From Nonomuraea coxensis DSM 45129 (lineage in GTDB: Bacteria > Actinomycetota > Actinomycetes > Streptosporangiales > Streptosporangiaceae): a stretch of 64,000 nucleotides of DNA. Under the pieces are notes generated by a model, which saw only the letters and a program-made list of their open reading frames with translations, was not told the DNA's origin and made no database searches. The stretch lies in contig NZ_CP068985.1 of assembly GCF_019397265.1 (NCBI RefSeq), positions 8,402,501 through 8,466,500 on the forward strand, read 5' to 3'. Positions 31,421 to 40,717 of the stretch are shown here, one piece after another (position 1 is the first letter of the stretch; each line of letters opens with the position of its first letter). Both the position numbers and the translations under genes were made by a program.

Positions 31421-33301
31421 CTAGGCGAACGCCTCGACGGTCGTGGGGTCGTCGAACTGGGTGCGGTAGAGCTCCTCGTAGCGGCCGCCGGCGGCCAGGA
31501 GCTCGGCGTGGGTGCCGCGTTCGACGATCCGGCCGTCCTCGACGACCAGGATGAGATCGGCGGCGCGGATCGTGGACAGGCGGTGGGCGATGACCACGGC
31601 GGTCCGGCCCGCGAGGGCCTCGGTGAGCGCGGCCTGGACGGCGGCCTCGGAGGTCGCGTCGAGCGCCGCCGTGGCCTCGTCCAGGACCACCACCCGGGGC
31701 TGGGCCAGCAGCAGGCGGGCGATCGTGAGGCGCTGGCGCTCGCCGCCCGACAGGCGGTAGCCGCGCTCGCCCACCATGGTGTCGAGGCCGTCGGGCAGCG
31801 AGCCGATGAGGGTGTCGAGGCGGGCCCGGGTGAGCGCGTCCCACAGCTCGTCCTCGGTGGCCTCGGGGCGGGCCAGCAGCAGGTTGGCCCTGATCGTCTC
31901 GTGGAAGAGGTGGCCGTCCTGGGTGACCAGGCCGAGGGTGTCGCGGAGGGAGTCGAAGGTCAGCTCGCGCACGTCCACGCCGGCGAGGCGGACGGCGCCG
32001 GAGTCGACGTCGTACAGGCGGGGCAGGAGCTGGGCGATCGTGGACTTGCCCGCGCCCGAGGAGCCGACGAGGGCGACGACCTGTCCGGGTTCGGCCCGGA
32101 ACGAGATCCCGTGGAGCACCTCCTGGCCGCCGCGCGAGTCGAGCACGGCGACCGCCTCCAGCGAGGCCAGCGAGACCTTGTCGGCCGAGGGGTAGGCGAA
32201 GCGCACGTCGTCGAACTCGACCGCGACCGGCCCTGCGGGGACCTCGCGGGCGCCGGGCCGTTCCTGGATGAGCGGCTTGAGGTCCAGGACCTCGAAGACG
32301 CGCTCGAAGCTGACGACCGCGCTCATGATGTCCATGCGGGCGGAGGCGAGGGCGGTCAGCGGGGCGTACAGGCGGGTGAGGAGCATGGCCATCGAGACGA
32401 CCGCGCCGGGCTGGAGCTGCTCGCGCAGGGCGTAGAAGCCGCCGAGGCCGTACACGAGGGCCAGGGCGAGCGCCGAGACCAGGGTCAGCGCGGTGACGAA
32501 GGCCGACTGGGTCATGGCCGAGCGCACGCCGATGTCGCGGACCCGGCGGGCCCGCGCGGCGAACTCGGCCGACTCGTGGGAGGGCCGGCCGAACAGCTTG
32601 ACCAGCGTCGCGCCCGGCGCGGAGAAGCGCTCGGTCATCTGGATGCCCATGGCCGCGTTGTGGTCGGCCGCCTCGCGGCGCAGCCGGGCGATGCGCGTGC
32701 CCATCCGCCGCGCGGGCAGCACGAACACCGGCAGGAGCACCAGCGCGAGCAGCGTGATCTGCCACGAGATGCCGATCATGGCGGTGAGCGTCAGCGCCAG
32801 CGTCACGAGGTTGCCGACCACGCCGGACAGAGTGTCGGTGAACGCCCGCTGCGCCCCGATCACGTCGTTGTTGAGCCGGCTGACCAGCGCGCCGGTACGG
32901 GTCCTGGTGAAGAAGGCGACCGGCATCCGCTGGACGTGGTCGAAGACGGCGGTGCGCAGCCCGAGGATGAGGTCCTCGCCGATGCCCGCCGACAGCCACC
33001 GGTTGACCAGCCCGAGCCCGGCCTCGGCGACGGCGATCGCGGCGATGGCCACCGCGACCGCGGCCACCACGCCGAACGGCTCGGCGTTGAAGATCGCGTC
33101 CACGACCCGGCCCGCGAGCAGCGGCGCGGCCACCGCGAGGCCCGACAGCACCACGCTGAGCAGCACGAACAGGGCGAGCTTGGCCCGGTGGGGCCGGGCG
33201 AAGCCGCCGATGCGCAGGAGCGTCGCCCGTGAGAGGGGGCGACGCTCCCGCTGGTCGTCCATCGAGTAAAGCTGGTGCCAGGCCGTCATCTCCATGCTCA
33301 T
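31421..33301 (-). CDS. ABC exporter, fused permease and ATPase (MsbA/Lpq-type half transporter)
   Basis: This 626-residue protein has a six-helix ABC_membrane domain (about residues 35-330) and an ATP-binding domain with Walker A VGSSGAGKST, signature LSGGERQR, Walker B VVVLDEATAALD and the switch His in VIAHRLSTI. It should act as a homodimeric or heterodimeric exporter. Four in-frame ATGs cluster at the start; 33301 fits the leaderless promoter just upstream. The promoter carries a SoxR-like box, and an ABC transporter is a known member of the S. coelicolor SoxR regulon, so export of redox-active compounds is a reasonable guess. Confidence 0.92.
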   Translation of the reverse strand: MSMEMTAWHQLYSMDDQRERRPLSRATLLRIGGFARPHRAKLALFVLLSVVLSGLAVAAPLLAGRVVDAIFNAEPFGVVAAVAVAIAAIAVAEAGLGLVNRWLSAGIGEDLILGLRTAVFDHVQRMPVAFFTRTRTGALVSRLNNDVIGAQRAFTDTLSGVVGNLVTLALTLTAMIGISWQITLLALVLLPVFVLPARRMGTRIARLRREAADHNAAMGIQMTERFSAPGATLVKLFGRPSHESAEFAARARRVRDIGVRSAMTQSAFVTALTLVSALALALVYGLGGFYALREQLQPGAVVSMAMLLTRLYAPLTALASARMDIMSAVVSFERVFEVLDLKPLIQERPGAREVPAGPVAVEFDDVRFAYPSADKVSLASLEAVAVLDSRGGQEVLHGISFRAEPGQVVALVGSSGAGKSTIAQLLPRLYDVDSGAVRLAGVDVRELTFDSLRDTLGLVTQDGHLFHETIRANLLLARPEATEDELWDALTRARLDTLIGSLPDGLDTMVGERGYRLSGGERQRLTIARLLLAQPRVVVLDEATAALDATSEAAVQAALTEALAGRTAVVIAHRLSTIRAADLILVVEDGRIVERGTHAELLAAGGRYEELYRTQFDDPTTVEAFA

Positions 33302-33309
33302 GGCATGGG

Positions 33310-33340
33310 ACGCTATTTCCTCAAGTTATGTTGAGGTCAA
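33310..33340 (-). promoter_or_regulatory. MerR-class promoter with SoxR-like box
   Basis: On the minus strand TTGACC (33340-33335) and TAGCGT (33315-33310) are separated by 19 bases, the over-long spacer typical of MerR-family activation. The spacer region holds CCTCAAGTTATGTTGAGG (33319-33336, plus strand), which matches the SoxR box CCTCAAGTTAACTTGAGG at 16 of 18 positions. The start codon at 33301 is eight bases after the -10 box. The -35 box overlaps the stop codon of the upstream PhoX-type gene. Confidence 0.8.
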
Positions 33341-35412
33341 GCGCCGATCTTCTTGTTCCTCTCGTGCCAGACCACGGCCACGGCCGGGCGCGGCTGGTCG
33401 CCGTCGGGCCAGCGGCTGGCCGGCCGGTCGGGCGTGGCGCCGTCCAGCTCGCCCGGGTGCTGCACGGCCACGAAGACGCTGCGCTGGTCCTCGGTCACCA
33501 GCGGGCCGCAGGTCTCCGCGCCGACCGGCACGGTCAGGAACTGCCGCAGGTGACCCCGCTCCTTGCCGCGCACCGGCATGACGAACAGGCCGTCGTTGGA
33601 GCCGAGGGCGTTTCCGTCCGTGGAGATCCACAGGTTGCCGTCGCGGTCGAACGTGACGTTGTCCGGGCACGAGATCGGCGAGACCTTGCTCTTGTCGTAG
33701 CCGGCGAAGTACGTCGCCGGGTCGGCGGGGTCGCCGCAGACCAGGGGCACCGACCAGGAGAACGTCGTCGCGGCGGCGTCGTCGCGCTTCTCCACCAGCT
33801 CCAGCACGTGGCCGTGCTTGTTGGACGAGCGCGGGTTGGCCTCGTCCACCTGGGCCGGGGTGCGGTTGGTGTTGTTGGTGAGCGCCACGTAGACGCCGCC
33901 GGTGACCGGGTTGCGCTCGATGTCCTCAGGCCGGTCCATCTTCGTCGCGCCCGCCTTGTCGGCGGCCACGCGGGTGTAGACCAGCACCTCCTGGGCGGTC
34001 ATGCCCTCCACGTACGACCGGTCGCCCGACACCAGCGGGATCCACTCGCCGGAGCCGTCGAACGCCCCGTCGGCGGGCAGCCTGCCGGAGCCGTCGAGCT
34101 CGGCGGCCGGGCTGTTGCCGGTGAACCTGGCCACGTACAGGGTGCCCTCGTCCAGGAGCGTCCGGTTGTGCCGGTCGTTGCCCGGGATGTAGCGGTTCTT
34201 GGAGACGAACTTGTAGATGTACTCGAAGCGCGAGTCGTCGCCCATGTAGACGACCAGGCGGTTGTCGCGGGACAGCGTCGTGGTCGCGGCCTCGTGCTTG
34301 AAGCGGCCGAGCGCGGTGCGCTTGATCGGGGTCGAGTCCGGGTCGAACGGGTCGATCTCCACGATCCACCCGAACCGGTTGACCTCGTTCGGGTGCTTGG
34401 CCAGGTCGAAGCGCTCCTCGACGCGGTCGAAGCGCCGGTTGCCCGACGGGGTGCCGGTGGTGATCGTGTAGCGGGCGATGTACGGCCTCTGCGCCTCGGG
34501 CACCTTGTCGCCGTTGACGAAGTACTGGTCGATGTTCTCCTCGGCGGTCAGCACGGTCCCCCACGGGGTGGTGCCGCCCGCGCAGTTGTTCAGCATGCCG
34601 ACCGGGTTGATGCCCTTGGGGTCGGCGGCCGTCCTCAGCAGGTCGCTGCCCGCGGCCGGGCCGGAGAACCTCATGGGCGTCTGGGCGGTGATGCGCCGGT
34701 TGTAGCGGCGGCGGCCCTTGGTGACCAGCTTCCACTCGCCGGTGCCGCCCGCGCGCTCGACCTCCACGACCGAGCCGCCGTGCGCGGCGAGGGCGATCCT
34801 GATCTGCTCCTCGGTCGCGGCGGCGCCGCCCGTGTAGCCGCGGAACATCAGGCTCTCGTCGGTGTACTCGTGGTTCACCCACAGCAGCGCGCGGTCGCGG
34901 CCCAGCGGCAGCAGCGTCACGTAGTCGCAGTTGTAGCCGAACTGCTTGCCCTGCGCCTCGGCGGTCTGGTGGTCGAAGTCGAAGGCCGGCGCGTCGGGCA
35001 GCACCGGGTCGCCCCAGCGCACGACCACGGAGGAGCGGTAGCCGGCCGGGATCGTCAGCGCGTCCTCGGTGTTCGGCGCGACGGGGGTGAACGCCAGGCC
35101 GCCCTTCGGGGCGGGGGCGTTCCCGGGCCCGCCGGGCCGGTCGGCGAAGGCCGGGGCCGCGCCGGCCACGCCCACGCCCACGCCCACGCCCGCCACCAGC
35201 GCGCCGAGCGCTCCCGCCCGCAGCACCCCGCGGCGCGAGAGCGCCTCCTGCACCACGTCGCCGAAGTAGGCGTTGTCCGAAGTGTTGGCCACGTCGTGCG
35301 CGCACGCGTCCCCACATCGGAACCGGCAGGTCAGTGCGGAACGGCCGCCTTTGTGCGGGGTGGAGAGCAGCGGCAGCAGCGGTCGCCGCCCGCCCCCGAT
35401 GAGCTTCGCCAC
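33337..35412 (-). CDS. PhoX-type alkaline phosphatase (DUF839), Tat-exported
   Basis: This 691-residue protein belongs to the PhoX/DUF839 beta-propeller phosphatases. A long head is followed by a twin-arginine signal (SRRGVLRAGALGALVAGVGVG, about residues 59-80). Family marks include LLWVNHEYTDESLM, NNCAGGTTPWGTVLTAEENIDQYF, and RYIPGNDRHNR. Known PhoX enzymes use calcium and iron to release phosphate from organic esters outside the cell. It is monocistronic. No pho box was found upstream, although this cannot be excluded by eye. Confidence 0.9.
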   Translation of the reverse strand: MAKLIGGGRRPLLPLLSTPHKGGRSALTCRFRCGDACAHDVANTSDNAYFGDVVQEALSRRGVLRAGALGALVAGVGVGVGVAGAAPAFADRPGGPGNAPAPKGGLAFTPVAPNTEDALTIPAGYRSSVVVRWGDPVLPDAPAFDFDHQTAEAQGKQFGYNCDYVTLLPLGRDRALLWVNHEYTDESLMFRGYTGGAAATEEQIRIALAAHGGSVVEVERAGGTGEWKLVTKGRRRYNRRITAQTPMRFSGPAAGSDLLRTAADPKGINPVGMLNNCAGGTTPWGTVLTAEENIDQYFVNGDKVPEAQRPYIARYTITTGTPSGNRRFDRVEERFDLAKHPNEVNRFGWIVEIDPFDPDSTPIKRTALGRFKHEAATTTLSRDNRLVVYMGDDSRFEYIYKFVSKNRYIPGNDRHNRTLLDEGTLYVARFTGNSPAAELDGSGRLPADGAFDGSGEWIPLVSGDRSYVEGMTAQEVLVYTRVAADKAGATKMDRPEDIERNPVTGGVYVALTNNTNRTPAQVDEANPRSSNKHGHVLELVEKRDDAAATTFSWSVPLVCGDPADPATYFAGYDKSKVSPISCPDNVTFDRDGNLWISTDGNALGSNDGLFVMPVRGKERGHLRQFLTVPVGAETCGPLVTEDQRSVFVAVQHPGELDGATPDRPASRWPDGDQPRPAVAVVWHERNKKIGA

Positions 35413-35525
35413 AAATCCTCCAAGAATGTGCGCGTCAGTACCGTCCGGAGGCTACGGTCGGCGCCGAAACCCCAGGTGAACGACGGACTCCGTCCTGATG
35501 AACGCTCACGGGAGACAATGACGGG

Positions 35526-35969
35526 GTGCCACCTCGCAAGCTGGACCCGGAGAAACTGAGAGCCGCCCTCGACGCGCAGCTCGTCGCCCTGGACGAGCCG
35601 CCGTACGACGGGCCCGCCGCCGCCCTGCCCGGCGCGCTGGTCGCGGCCGTGCTCGCCGCCTACGACCGGGGGCTCACGCCCGAGCGCGACGCCGCCAGGC
35701 AGGCCGTGCGTCACCTCCTCGACCGCCTGGCCGCCGCGGCCCCCGGAAGGACCGTCGAGGTACGGGTGCCACCGTACGCGGCCGTCCAGGCGATCCCAGG
35801 CCCGCGCCACACCCGGGGCACGCCGCCCAACGTGGTGGAGACCGACGGGCGCACCTGGATCGAGCTCGCCGTCGGGCGGCTGACGTGGGAGGAGGCCGTG
35901 GCCAAAGGCGCGGTCTCGGCCAGCGGGTCCCGCGCGGACCTGTCGGCGTACCTGCCTCTCGTGGACTAG
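35526..35969 (+). CDS. Sterol-carrier-type (SCP2-like) small protein
   Basis: This 147-residue protein (PPRKLDPEKLRAALDAQL, VRVPPYAAVQAIPGPRHTRGTPPNVVETDGRTWIELAVGRLTWEEAVAKGAVSASGSRADLSAYLPL) matches the actinobacterial sterol carrier family found near purF in many genomes. The C-terminal half has the SCP2-like pattern with W-I-x-L-A-x-G and SGxRADL. It may bind a lipid ligand. GTG start with a GACAAT box six bases upstream, so probably leaderless. It converges on the DUF4190 gene. Confidence 0.82.
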   Translation: MPPRKLDPEKLRAALDAQLVALDEPPYDGPAAALPGALVAAVLAAYDRGLTPERDAARQAVRHLLDRLAAAAPGRTVEVRVPPYAAVQAIPGPRHTRGTPPNVVETDGRTWIELAVGRLTWEEAVAKGAVSASGSRADLSAYLPLVD

Positions 35970-37009
35970 CCCCGGCTGCCCTTCATCCAGGGAAAGCGCT
36001 CCTCCAAGCAGCGGTCGGCCGCCGGGCCGGTCAGGTGGGCGCAGTCCTGCACGACGTTCCAGAACCAGATCGCCACGATCGCGAACAGGATCAGGGACAG
36101 CGCGCTGATCACGATCCCGGCGACGGCCCGGCCCTTGCCCGCCTTCCTGGCGAGGGCCACGCAGCCGAACACGATCGACAGGATCGCGGTGATCAGGCCG
36201 GTGAAGCAGACGAACACCAGGAAAGGGCTGGCCACGCCCAGCACGAGCGAGGCCGTGGCCAGGCCGTTGCCGGTCCGGTCCGGGGGCGGCGGCTGGCCGC
36301 CGTACTGGTAGGGGGCGCCCGGGTAGCCGTAGGAGGGCGGGTTGTAGCCGGGCGGGCCGCCGTACGGGCTGGACGGGCTCGTGCCGGGCACGGCCTCCTG
36401 CGGCGGCGGCGCGACCGGCGGACCCTCCCCACCGGCCGGGTAACCCCCATAAGGATGCCGCGGCCCCCCGGGCCCACCCCCCGACGGCCCTCCAGCCGGA
36501 GGCCCACCTGCGGGAGGTCCGCCTGCCGGCGGCTCGGCTCCGGGGGAGGCGAAGTGCGGGCCCTGGGGCTCCTCGGGCGGCTGCTCGTAGCGGGAGGGTG
36601 TGGGCGGCCTGGCCGGCGGCTCCTCTCCTGGGGAACCGCCCGGGGAGCTCTCCCAGCCGGGGTAGGCGGGCGTCGCGCCCGGCACGACGGGGAACGCCTG
36701 CGTCTCCTCCGTGTCCTCCCCCGGCCTCGGCCGCTCCTCCCCTGAACCCACGGACGGGCTCGGGGTCTCGGGCGAGGTGGGCAGATCGGGGTGCCGGGGC
36801 TCCCCCACGGGCCCGGGCCCGGGCTGGGGCGGCGGCTCGTGGGGCGGCTCGTGGGGCGGGGGCACGACGGGCGGCACGGGGGCGATGGGTTCCTCCCCCT
36901 CGTACGGCCCGGGGCCCTCACGTGACGGCTCGGGCGCGTCGGGCTCCTCCTCGCGCGGCGGGACGCGCCGCCCCTCGCGGGGCTCGTTCGGATCGCCGGA
37001 TGTGGTCAC
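35966..37009 (-). CDS. Proline-rich DUF4190 membrane protein
   Basis: The 347-residue protein has a long disordered head (residues 1-245) rich in Pro, Gly, Glu and Ser with repeats (PPHEPPHEPP, GGPPAGG three times, YGG), then a C-terminal DUF4190 domain with two membrane helices (LATASLVLGVASPFLVFVCFTGLITAILSIVFGCVAL and GIVISALSLILFAIVAIWFW). The low-complexity head is probably cytosolic. Function is unknown. Its last bases overlap the convergent sterol-carrier gene. Confidence 0.8.
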   Translation of the reverse strand: MTTSGDPNEPREGRRVPPREEEPDAPEPSREGPGPYEGEEPIAPVPPVVPPPHEPPHEPPPQPGPGPVGEPRHPDLPTSPETPSPSVGSGEERPRPGEDTEETQAFPVVPGATPAYPGWESSPGGSPGEEPPARPPTPSRYEQPPEEPQGPHFASPGAEPPAGGPPAGGPPAGGPSGGGPGGPRHPYGGYPAGGEGPPVAPPPQEAVPGTSPSSPYGGPPGYNPPSYGYPGAPYQYGGQPPPPDRTGNGLATASLVLGVASPFLVFVCFTGLITAILSIVFGCVALARKAGKGRAVAGIVISALSLILFAIVAIWFWNVVQDCAHLTGPAADRCLEERFPWMKGSRG

Positions 37010-37151
37010 GTCTGCGCCTCCCGACGGGTCTGCATGCCGGACACTTCACCCTTTCGCGGAGGCCGTCCGCTAAACGCCGCGACACGGCAAAAGGGCGCAC
37101 ATCCTTGGGTCACCATGCGCCCAACCGGCAGGCGGCGGGCAAGATGAGGGC

Positions 37152-38192
37152 ATGCTGGACGAGACCCTGTCGTACGCCCTGATCAGCCTCATGAAGCGGC
37201 AGCGCAACCAGCTCGCCGCGGCTCTGGTGCCGCTCGGGCTGCACGTGGGGCAGGAGATGCTGCTCAACCAGCTCTGGCGCGAGGACGGCCTGACGCAGAG
37301 CGAGCTGATCGCCCGCCTCGGCGTCGAGCCGCCCACGGTCACGAAGACCCTCCAGCGGCTGGAACGGGCCGGTTTCGTCCGCCGCTCCCCCGACCCCGAC
37401 CGCCCGCGTCTCATCCGCGTGCACCTGACCGAGGCGGGCAAGGCCCTGCGCGACCCCGTGGAGCGGATCTGGCACGAGCTGGACGAGGACCTGCTGCGCG
37501 ACCTCGACGACAGTCAGCGCGACGCGCTCTCGCACCTGGTCCGCGCCCGCCGCCCGCGCGGCCAGGTCGTCAAGCGCATCGAGGCCGATGGCGGCGAGGC
37601 CGCGGCCGTCCACCTCGACCTGGCGGACCACGCCACCATCGCCGCCGCCGTCGCCCAGGCCGGCCCGGTGGACGCGCTCGTGGCCAACGCCGTCCGATGG
37701 GGCGAGGTCATGCCCGGCAGCATGCCGTTCGAGGACGTCCCTGCCGCCGAGTGGACCGCGGCCCTGCACGCCAACGTCGTCGGCAACGCGCTGCTCGTCC
37801 AGGCGGTGCTGCCGGAGATGCGGCGGCGCGGGTTCGGCCGGATCGTGTTCGTCTCGTCGGGGGTCGCCGAGGAGGGCGTGCCGGGCCCGGGCCCGTACGG
37901 CACCGCCAAGATGGCCCTGCACGGCATGGCCCGCGCCCTCGCCTGGGAGGCGGGCCGGGACGGCATCCTGGTCAACGTGGCGGTCGCCGGCCTCACGATC
38001 ACCGACGCCCGGCGGCCGATCCCCCAGTCCGTGCTCGACGAGATCGCCGCCCGCACCCCGAGCCGCCGCCTGTCCACCGCCGACGACATGGCCGCACTGA
38101 TCGTCTTCCTCGGCTCGGCCGCCAACCGCAACGTCACGGGCGAGCTCGTCCGCGACGGCTCCAACGCGGGCAGGTCGTCGCACGCCGTGTGA
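37152..38192 (+). CDS. MarR regulator fused to an SDR enzyme lacking its cofactor-binding start
   Basis: Residues 1-135 are a complete MarR winged helix (GLTQSELIARLGVEPPTVTKTLQRLERAGFVRRSPDPDRPRLIRVHLTEAG). From about residue 138 the chain becomes a classical short-chain dehydrogenase that begins mid-domain (VVKRIEADGGEAAAVHLDLAD) and keeps the active site (VSSGVAEEG, YGTAK: Ser235, Tyr249, Lys253) and C-terminus. The first 50 residues of an SDR, with the TGxxxGIG dinucleotide motif, are missing. It looks like an in-frame deletion joining two once-adjacent genes. DNA binding is plausible; oxidoreductase activity is unlikely. The junction lies near 37560 in a CGCC-rich stretch. Confidence 0.85.
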   Translation: MLDETLSYALISLMKRQRNQLAAALVPLGLHVGQEMLLNQLWREDGLTQSELIARLGVEPPTVTKTLQRLERAGFVRRSPDPDRPRLIRVHLTEAGKALRDPVERIWHELDEDLLRDLDDSQRDALSHLVRARRPRGQVVKRIEADGGEAAAVHLDLADHATIAAAVAQAGPVDALVANAVRWGEVMPGSMPFEDVPAAEWTAALHANVVGNALLVQAVLPEMRRRGFGRIVFVSSGVAEEGVPGPGPYGTAKMALHGMARALAWEAGRDGILVNVAVAGLTITDARRPIPQSVLDEIAARTPSRRLSTADDMAALIVFLGSAANRNVTGELVRDGSNAGRSSHAV

Positions 38193-38230
38193 TGACGCAC
38201 CCGGTTGCGCGAGCACGGAAGCCCCCGACC

Positions 38231-38236
38231 TAGACT
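38231..38236 (+). promoter_or_regulatory. -10 box of a leaderless promoter for purF
   Basis: TAGACT is seven bases before the GTG at 38244. No ribosome site precedes that codon, so purF-purM mRNA is probably leaderless. Confidence 0.6.
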
Positions 38237-38243
38237 GAACCAT

Positions 38244-39680
38244 GTGCTGAAGGGCGACGGCCGGCTCGGCCATGACCTGGACCCCCACGACCGCGCGCCT
38301 AAAGACGCCTGCGGCGTCTTCGGCGTCTGGGCGCCAGGCGAGGAAGTTTCCAAGCTCACCTACTACGGGCTGTACGCGTTGCAGCACCGCGGACAGGAGT
38401 CCGCGGGCATCGCGGCCAGCGAGGGCAGCCGCATTCTCGTCTACAAGGACATGGGCCTGGTCTCCCAGGTCTTCGACGAGTCGGTGCTCGGCACCCTGCG
38501 GGGCCACCTGGCCATCGGCCACTGCCGCTACTCCACGACCGGATCGAGCGTGTGGGAGAACGCGCAGCCCACGCTGAGCTCCACCGAGGTCGGCGGGCTC
38601 GCGCTCGCCCACAACGGCAACCTGATCAACACCCCGGTGCTGGCCCAGCGCCTCGCGCCGGGGTCTACCAGGGCCACCACCGACACCGAGGTCCTGACCA
38701 CGCTGCTCGCGCAGGACCGCACCCGCAGCATCGAGGACTCCGCCGCCGAGCTGCTGCCGCAGGTCAAGGGCGCCTACTCGCTGGTGTTCATGGACGAGAA
38801 GACGCTCTACGCGGCCCGCGACCCGCAGGGCATCCGCCCGCTGGTCCTCGGCCGCCTGGAGCGCGGCTGGGTGGTCGCCTCCGAGACGGCGGCGCTCGAC
38901 ATCGTGGGCGCCACGTTCGTCCGCGAGATCGAGCCGGGCGAGCTGCTCACCATCGACGAGCGCGGCGTCCGCTCGCGCCGCTTCGCGCTGGCCGAGCCCA
39001 AGGGCTGCCTGTTCGAGTACGTCTACCTCGCCCGTCCCGACACCACGATCGCCGGGCGCGGCGTCCAGGTCACCCGGGTGGAGGTGGGCCGGGTGCTCGC
39101 CCGCGAGCACCCGGTGGAGGCCGACCTCGTCATCCCCACGCCGGAGTCCGGCACCCCGGCCGCCGTGGGCTACGCCGAGGAGAGCGGCATCCCCTACGGG
39201 CAGGGCCTGGTCAAGAACTCCTACGTCGGCCGCACCTTCATCCAGCCGTCCCAGACGATCCGCCAGCTCGGCATCCGGCTGAAGCTCAACCCGCTGCGCG
39301 AGGTCGTCGAGGGCAAGCGCCTGGTCGTCGTGGACGACTCGATCGTGCGCGGCAACACCCAGCGGGCCATCGTCAAGATGCTGCGCGAGGCGGGGGCGCG
39401 CGAGGTGCACGTACGCATCTCCTCGCCGCCGGTCGCCTGGCCGTGCTTCTACGGCATCGACTTCGCCACCCGCGCCGAGCTGATCGCGGGCTCGCTGACG
39501 GTCGAGGAGATCCGGGCCTCGCTCGGCGCCGACTCGCTCGGCTACATCTCGCTGGAGGGCCTGACGAAGGCCACCACGCTGCCGGCCGAACGCCTGTGCC
39601 GGGCCTGCTTCACCGGCGAGTACCCGATCCCGATCGACCAGGACAACGTCGGCAAGTTCGTTTTGGAGACCAAGGCGTGA
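38244..39680 (+). CDS. purF: Amidophosphoribosyltransferase PurF
   Basis: This 478-residue enzyme makes phosphoribosylamine from PRPP and glutamine, the first committed purine step. An N-terminal propeptide precedes the class II glutaminase nucleophile Cys23 (DACGVFGVWAP), and the phosphoribosyltransferase loop is RLVVVDDSIVRGNTQ. Cys positions near the C-terminus (LCRACFTGEYP) fit the Fe-S-containing B. subtilis type. The GTG start is set by the -10 box; the in-frame ATG at 38205 is less likely. The stop overlaps purM (GTGA). Confidence 0.96.
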   Translation: MLKGDGRLGHDLDPHDRAPKDACGVFGVWAPGEEVSKLTYYGLYALQHRGQESAGIAASEGSRILVYKDMGLVSQVFDESVLGTLRGHLAIGHCRYSTTGSSVWENAQPTLSSTEVGGLALAHNGNLINTPVLAQRLAPGSTRATTDTEVLTTLLAQDRTRSIEDSAAELLPQVKGAYSLVFMDEKTLYAARDPQGIRPLVLGRLERGWVVASETAALDIVGATFVREIEPGELLTIDERGVRSRRFALAEPKGCLFEYVYLARPDTTIAGRGVQVTRVEVGRVLAREHPVEADLVIPTPESGTPAAVGYAEESGIPYGQGLVKNSYVGRTFIQPSQTIRQLGIRLKLNPLREVVEGKRLVVVDDSIVRGNTQRAIVKMLREAGAREVHVRISSPPVAWPCFYGIDFATRAELIAGSLTVEEIRASLGADSLGYISLEGLTKATTLPAERLCRACFTGEYPIPIDQDNVGKFVLETKA

Positions 39681-40717
39681 GCGAGCGCAGCCCAAGCACC
39701 TACGAGGCCGCGGGCGTCGACATCGCCGCCGGCGAGCGGGCCGTCGACCTGATGAAGGACAAGGTCGCGCGCTCGCGCCGGCCCGAGGTCGTCGACGACG
39801 CCAGCGGCTTCGCCGGCCTGTTCGACGCCTCGGCGCTGCTGCGTTACCGGCGGCCGCTGCTCGCCACCTCGACCGACGGCGTGGGCACCAAGGTCATGAT
39901 CGCCCAGCGCTACGGCAAGCACGACACGATCGGCATCGACCTCGTCGGCATGGTCCTCGACGACCTCGTGGTGTGCGGGGCCGAGCCGCTGTTCATGACC
40001 GACTACATCGCCTGCGGCAAGGTGGTGCCCGAGCGGGTCGCCGAGATCGTGGGCGGCGTCGCCGAGGGCTGCCGGCTGGCCGGCGCGGCGCTCGTCGGCG
40101 GCGAGACGGCCGAGCACCCGGGCGCGATGGACGCCGACGAGTACGACCTCGCCGGCGCCGGCACGGGCGTCGTGGAGGCCGACGCGCTGCTCGGCCCCGA
40201 CCGCGTGCGCGCGGGCGACGTCGTGCTGGGTCTCGCCTCCTCCGGCGTCCACTCCAACGGCTACTCGCTGGTGCGTCACGTCCTGCGGGAGGCCGGGCTG
40301 TCGCTCGACGCGGAGCTGCCCGAGCTGGGCCGGCCGCTCGGCGAGGAGCTGCTGGAGCCGACCCGCATCTACTCGCTCGACTGCCTGGAGCTGGCCCGTT
40401 CGGTCGAGGTCCACGCCTACGCGCACATCACCGGGGGCGGCGTGGAGGGCAACCTGTCCCGCTCGCTGCCGCCCGGCCTGGACGCGGTGCTCGACCGCTC
40501 GTCCTGGACGCCGCCGCCGATCTTCGACGTGCTGGCGGGCCACGGCCGGGTGGCGCGGCAGGACATGGACCGTACGTTCAACCTGGGCGTCGGCATGGCC
40601 GCCGTGGTCGCGCCCGACGCGGCCGACGCGGCGCTGCGCCTGCTCGCCGAGCGCGGGCTCCCGGCCTGGGTGCTGGGCGAGATCGTCGAGGGCTCCGGCC
40701 AGGCCCGCTACCGCTGA
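39677..40717 (+). CDS. purM: Phosphoribosylformylglycinamidine cyclo-ligase PurM
   Basis: This 346-residue AIR synthetase converts FGAM to AIR with ATP. Typical segments are TYEAAGVDIAAGERAV, ATSTDGVGTKVMIA, DDLVVCGAEPLFMTDYIACGK and GETAEHPGAM. It is coupled to purF by a 4-base overlap. Beyond its stop the conserved order (DUF3073 gene next) is broken by two inserted genes. Confidence 0.97.
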   Translation: MSERSPSTYEAAGVDIAAGERAVDLMKDKVARSRRPEVVDDASGFAGLFDASALLRYRRPLLATSTDGVGTKVMIAQRYGKHDTIGIDLVGMVLDDLVVCGAEPLFMTDYIACGKVVPERVAEIVGGVAEGCRLAGAALVGGETAEHPGAMDADEYDLAGAGTGVVEADALLGPDRVRAGDVVLGLASSGVHSNGYSLVRHVLREAGLSLDAELPELGRPLGEELLEPTRIYSLDCLELARSVEVHAYAHITGGGVEGNLSRSLPPGLDAVLDRSSWTPPPIFDVLAGHGRVARQDMDRTFNLGVGMAAVVAPDAADAALRLLAERGLPAWVLGEIVEGSGQARYR

